Of a DNA stretch of 35,661 nt, positions 34,921 through 35,661 are shown one piece after another. The notes beneath the pieces were generated by a model, which was given only the letters and a program-made list of their open reading frames with translations, did no database searches and had not been told where the DNA came from. Source of the stretch: a virus. The position numbers were made by a program, and so were the translations under genes. Where the stretch lies: IMG/VR virus record IMGVR_UViG_3300044620_001311, positions 1 through 35,661 of that record, one strand, 5' to 3'. Positions within the stretch are counted from its first letter, which is position 1; the number at the start of each line of letters is the position of its first letter.

Positions 34921-35661
34921 ACGCGCCTTTCTTCAAGTTCTTTCCCACGGATTTCATCGCCTCGACGGTGGCAATGAGCGCGGAGGAGGCGGGCGCTTAC
35001 ATTCGGCTCCTCTGCTATCAGTGGGAGCACGGGGCGATCCCGGACGACGCTGAGAAACTCGCCCGAATCGGGGGGTGCAGTGGCAGCGCGGTTGAATCGG
35101 TTTTGAATAAGTTTTGTATCCGTTCTGTATCGGGTTTGAAGAACGCCCGTATGGAGGAAGTAAGGGCCTCCATGATCGAGAACGGGGAGAAGAAACGGGC
35201 CAACATTGCCAAGCGTTGGGCCGGGGTGAGCAAAAAAAGCCAAAACGACCCCGAAAACTACAAACCCGATACAAGCACGATACAGACGGAATACAAACCC
35301 GATACAAATGTATCCGGTTTGAATATTCAAAACGCATACCTTCCAGAAGCCAGAAGCCAGATAATAGAAGAGAGAGAGACCCCCGCGTGCGAGGCCGTTG
35401 CAGGTCCGCACCCGACCGAGGAGCAAGTGCTCCGGCATGCCGCCGCCTACATGCCGCCAATTCCCGAGACGTTTGCGAAATCGTGGTGGGCCGAGGCCGA
35501 AGGCGCGGGATGGATCGACCGACACAAACGCCCGATTCACACGGCCCGCTGGAAACGTGCTTTTGAGTCCGCGTGGCTCAACTCTCAGCACGTATCGCAG
35601 GAAATCGCCGCGAGGCAGCGCAACGCGCCAGCCCGCCAGACGCAGCGCGAAAAGGAAGCCG
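34917..35661 (+). CDS. DUF1376 replication protein, 3' end outside the window
   Basis: At least 248 residues, open at the window end. The N-terminus MNAPFFKFFPTDFIASTVAMSAEEAGAYIRLLCYQWEHGAIPDD is the DUF1376 domain, a winged-helix-like domain common in phage replication genes. Residues about 60-160 are a polar linker with YKPDTxxxxYKPDT repeats, encoded by the iteron-like DNA. A C-terminal domain begins HPTEEQVLRHAAAYMPPIPETFAKSWWAEAEGAGWIDRHKRPIHTARWKRAFESAW. It is likely an initiator or helicase-loading protein whose origin lies within its own gene, as with lambda O. The open frame is not seen as a closed ORF because there is no stop before 35661. Confidence 0.8.
   Translation, partial: MNAPFFKFFPTDFIASTVAMSAEEAGAYIRLLCYQWEHGAIPDDAEKLARIGGCSGSAVESVLNKFCIRSVSGLKNARMEEVRASMIENGEKKRANIAKRWAGVSKKSQNDPENYKPDTSTIQTEYKPDTNVSGLNIQNAYLPEARSQIIEERETPACEAVAGPHPTEEQVLRHAAAYMPPIPETFAKSWWAEAEGAGWIDRHKRPIHTARWKRAFESAWLNSQHVSQEIAARQRNAPARQTQREKEA
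35112..35321. other. Putative replication origin: iterons and palindrome
   Basis: CAAACCCGATACA occurs directly at 35261-35273 and 35294-35306 (33 bp apart) and inverted at 35126-35138. A one-mismatch inverted copy is at 35309-35321 and a partial inverted match (TTTTGTATCC) at 35112-35121. The copies at 35294 and 35309 make a 28-bp near-palindrome around GATACAAATGTATC. The region after it (about 35322-35380) is AT- and A/G-rich, unlike the rest of the GC-rich window. This is the layout of a phage origin located in an initiator gene. Confidence 0.55.

Noticed and set aside
34785-35591. 268-residue leftward open frame at the right end
   Set aside because: It lies opposite the DUF1376 gene, whose rightward frame has clear domains and a coupled start.

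Overview
This window is most of the genome of a temperate, tailed, double-stranded DNA phage of a GC-rich bacterium. It has contractile-tail (P2-like) morphogenesis genes behind a lambda-type packaging and portal module and an HK97-type protease/capsid. Nearly every base is coding, genes overlap by 1-20 bp (many ATGA junctions), and almost all genes read rightward. An integration site (3' part of a tRNA-Leu gene) lies inside the phage sequence, with integrase on one side and repressor and replication genes on the other. That is the arrangement of attP on a free or circularised phage genome, not of an integrated prophage, whose att sites would be at its ends. The host cannot be named from the sequence. 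Weak use of Shine-Dalgarno sites, A/C-rich leaders and apparently leaderless late genes hint at a lineage such as Verrucomicrobiota, but this is only a guess.

Layout: 62-4389 ParB-methyltransferase, small terminase, a zinc-ribbon mini-protein and large terminase. 4383-10041 gpW-like connector, portal, protease-capsid fusion and a large beta-rich virion protein. 10045-11484 lysis cassette (membrane protein/holin candidate, DUF1353, CHAP endolysin). 11538-13052 head-tail joining and tail completion proteins. 13049-18981 baseplate V-W-J-I, two fibre-like genes with shared modules, and a coiled-coil protein. 18991-24923 sheath, tube, E/E' with a frameshift site, tape measure, U, X, D. 24926-27214 accessory (moron) cassette. 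27202-28627 integrase and attP. 28791-30215 BRCT protein (leftward), then a divergent repressor/early switch. 30220-35661 early operon: small DNA-binding and membrane proteins, a putative annealing protein with RecE-like exonuclease, small unknowns, and a DUF1376 replication protein that runs off the end and carries an origin-like iteron cluster.

The most unusual signal is a 19-bp sequence, GRGCAAACGCGCACAAGAC (R = A or G), present five times and only on the plus strand of the virion-gene half. Each copy heads a structural module (connector/portal, protease-capsid, head-tail joining, baseplate, sheath/tube). In four of five copies a -10-like hexamer follows after 18-19 bp and the start codon sits 6-7 bp after that hexamer, so transcription would begin at the start codon. 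I read this as a family of phage-specific late promoters giving leaderless mRNAs; the activator or sigma factor that reads it is not identified.

The other strong signals are a canonical CCCTTTG -1 slippery heptamer at the P2-type E/E' junction, an attP flanked on both sides by phased TGRGGGCA direct repeats, a symmetrical divergent repressor switch with nested inverted repeats, and a 28-bp near-palindrome plus iterons inside the replication gene.
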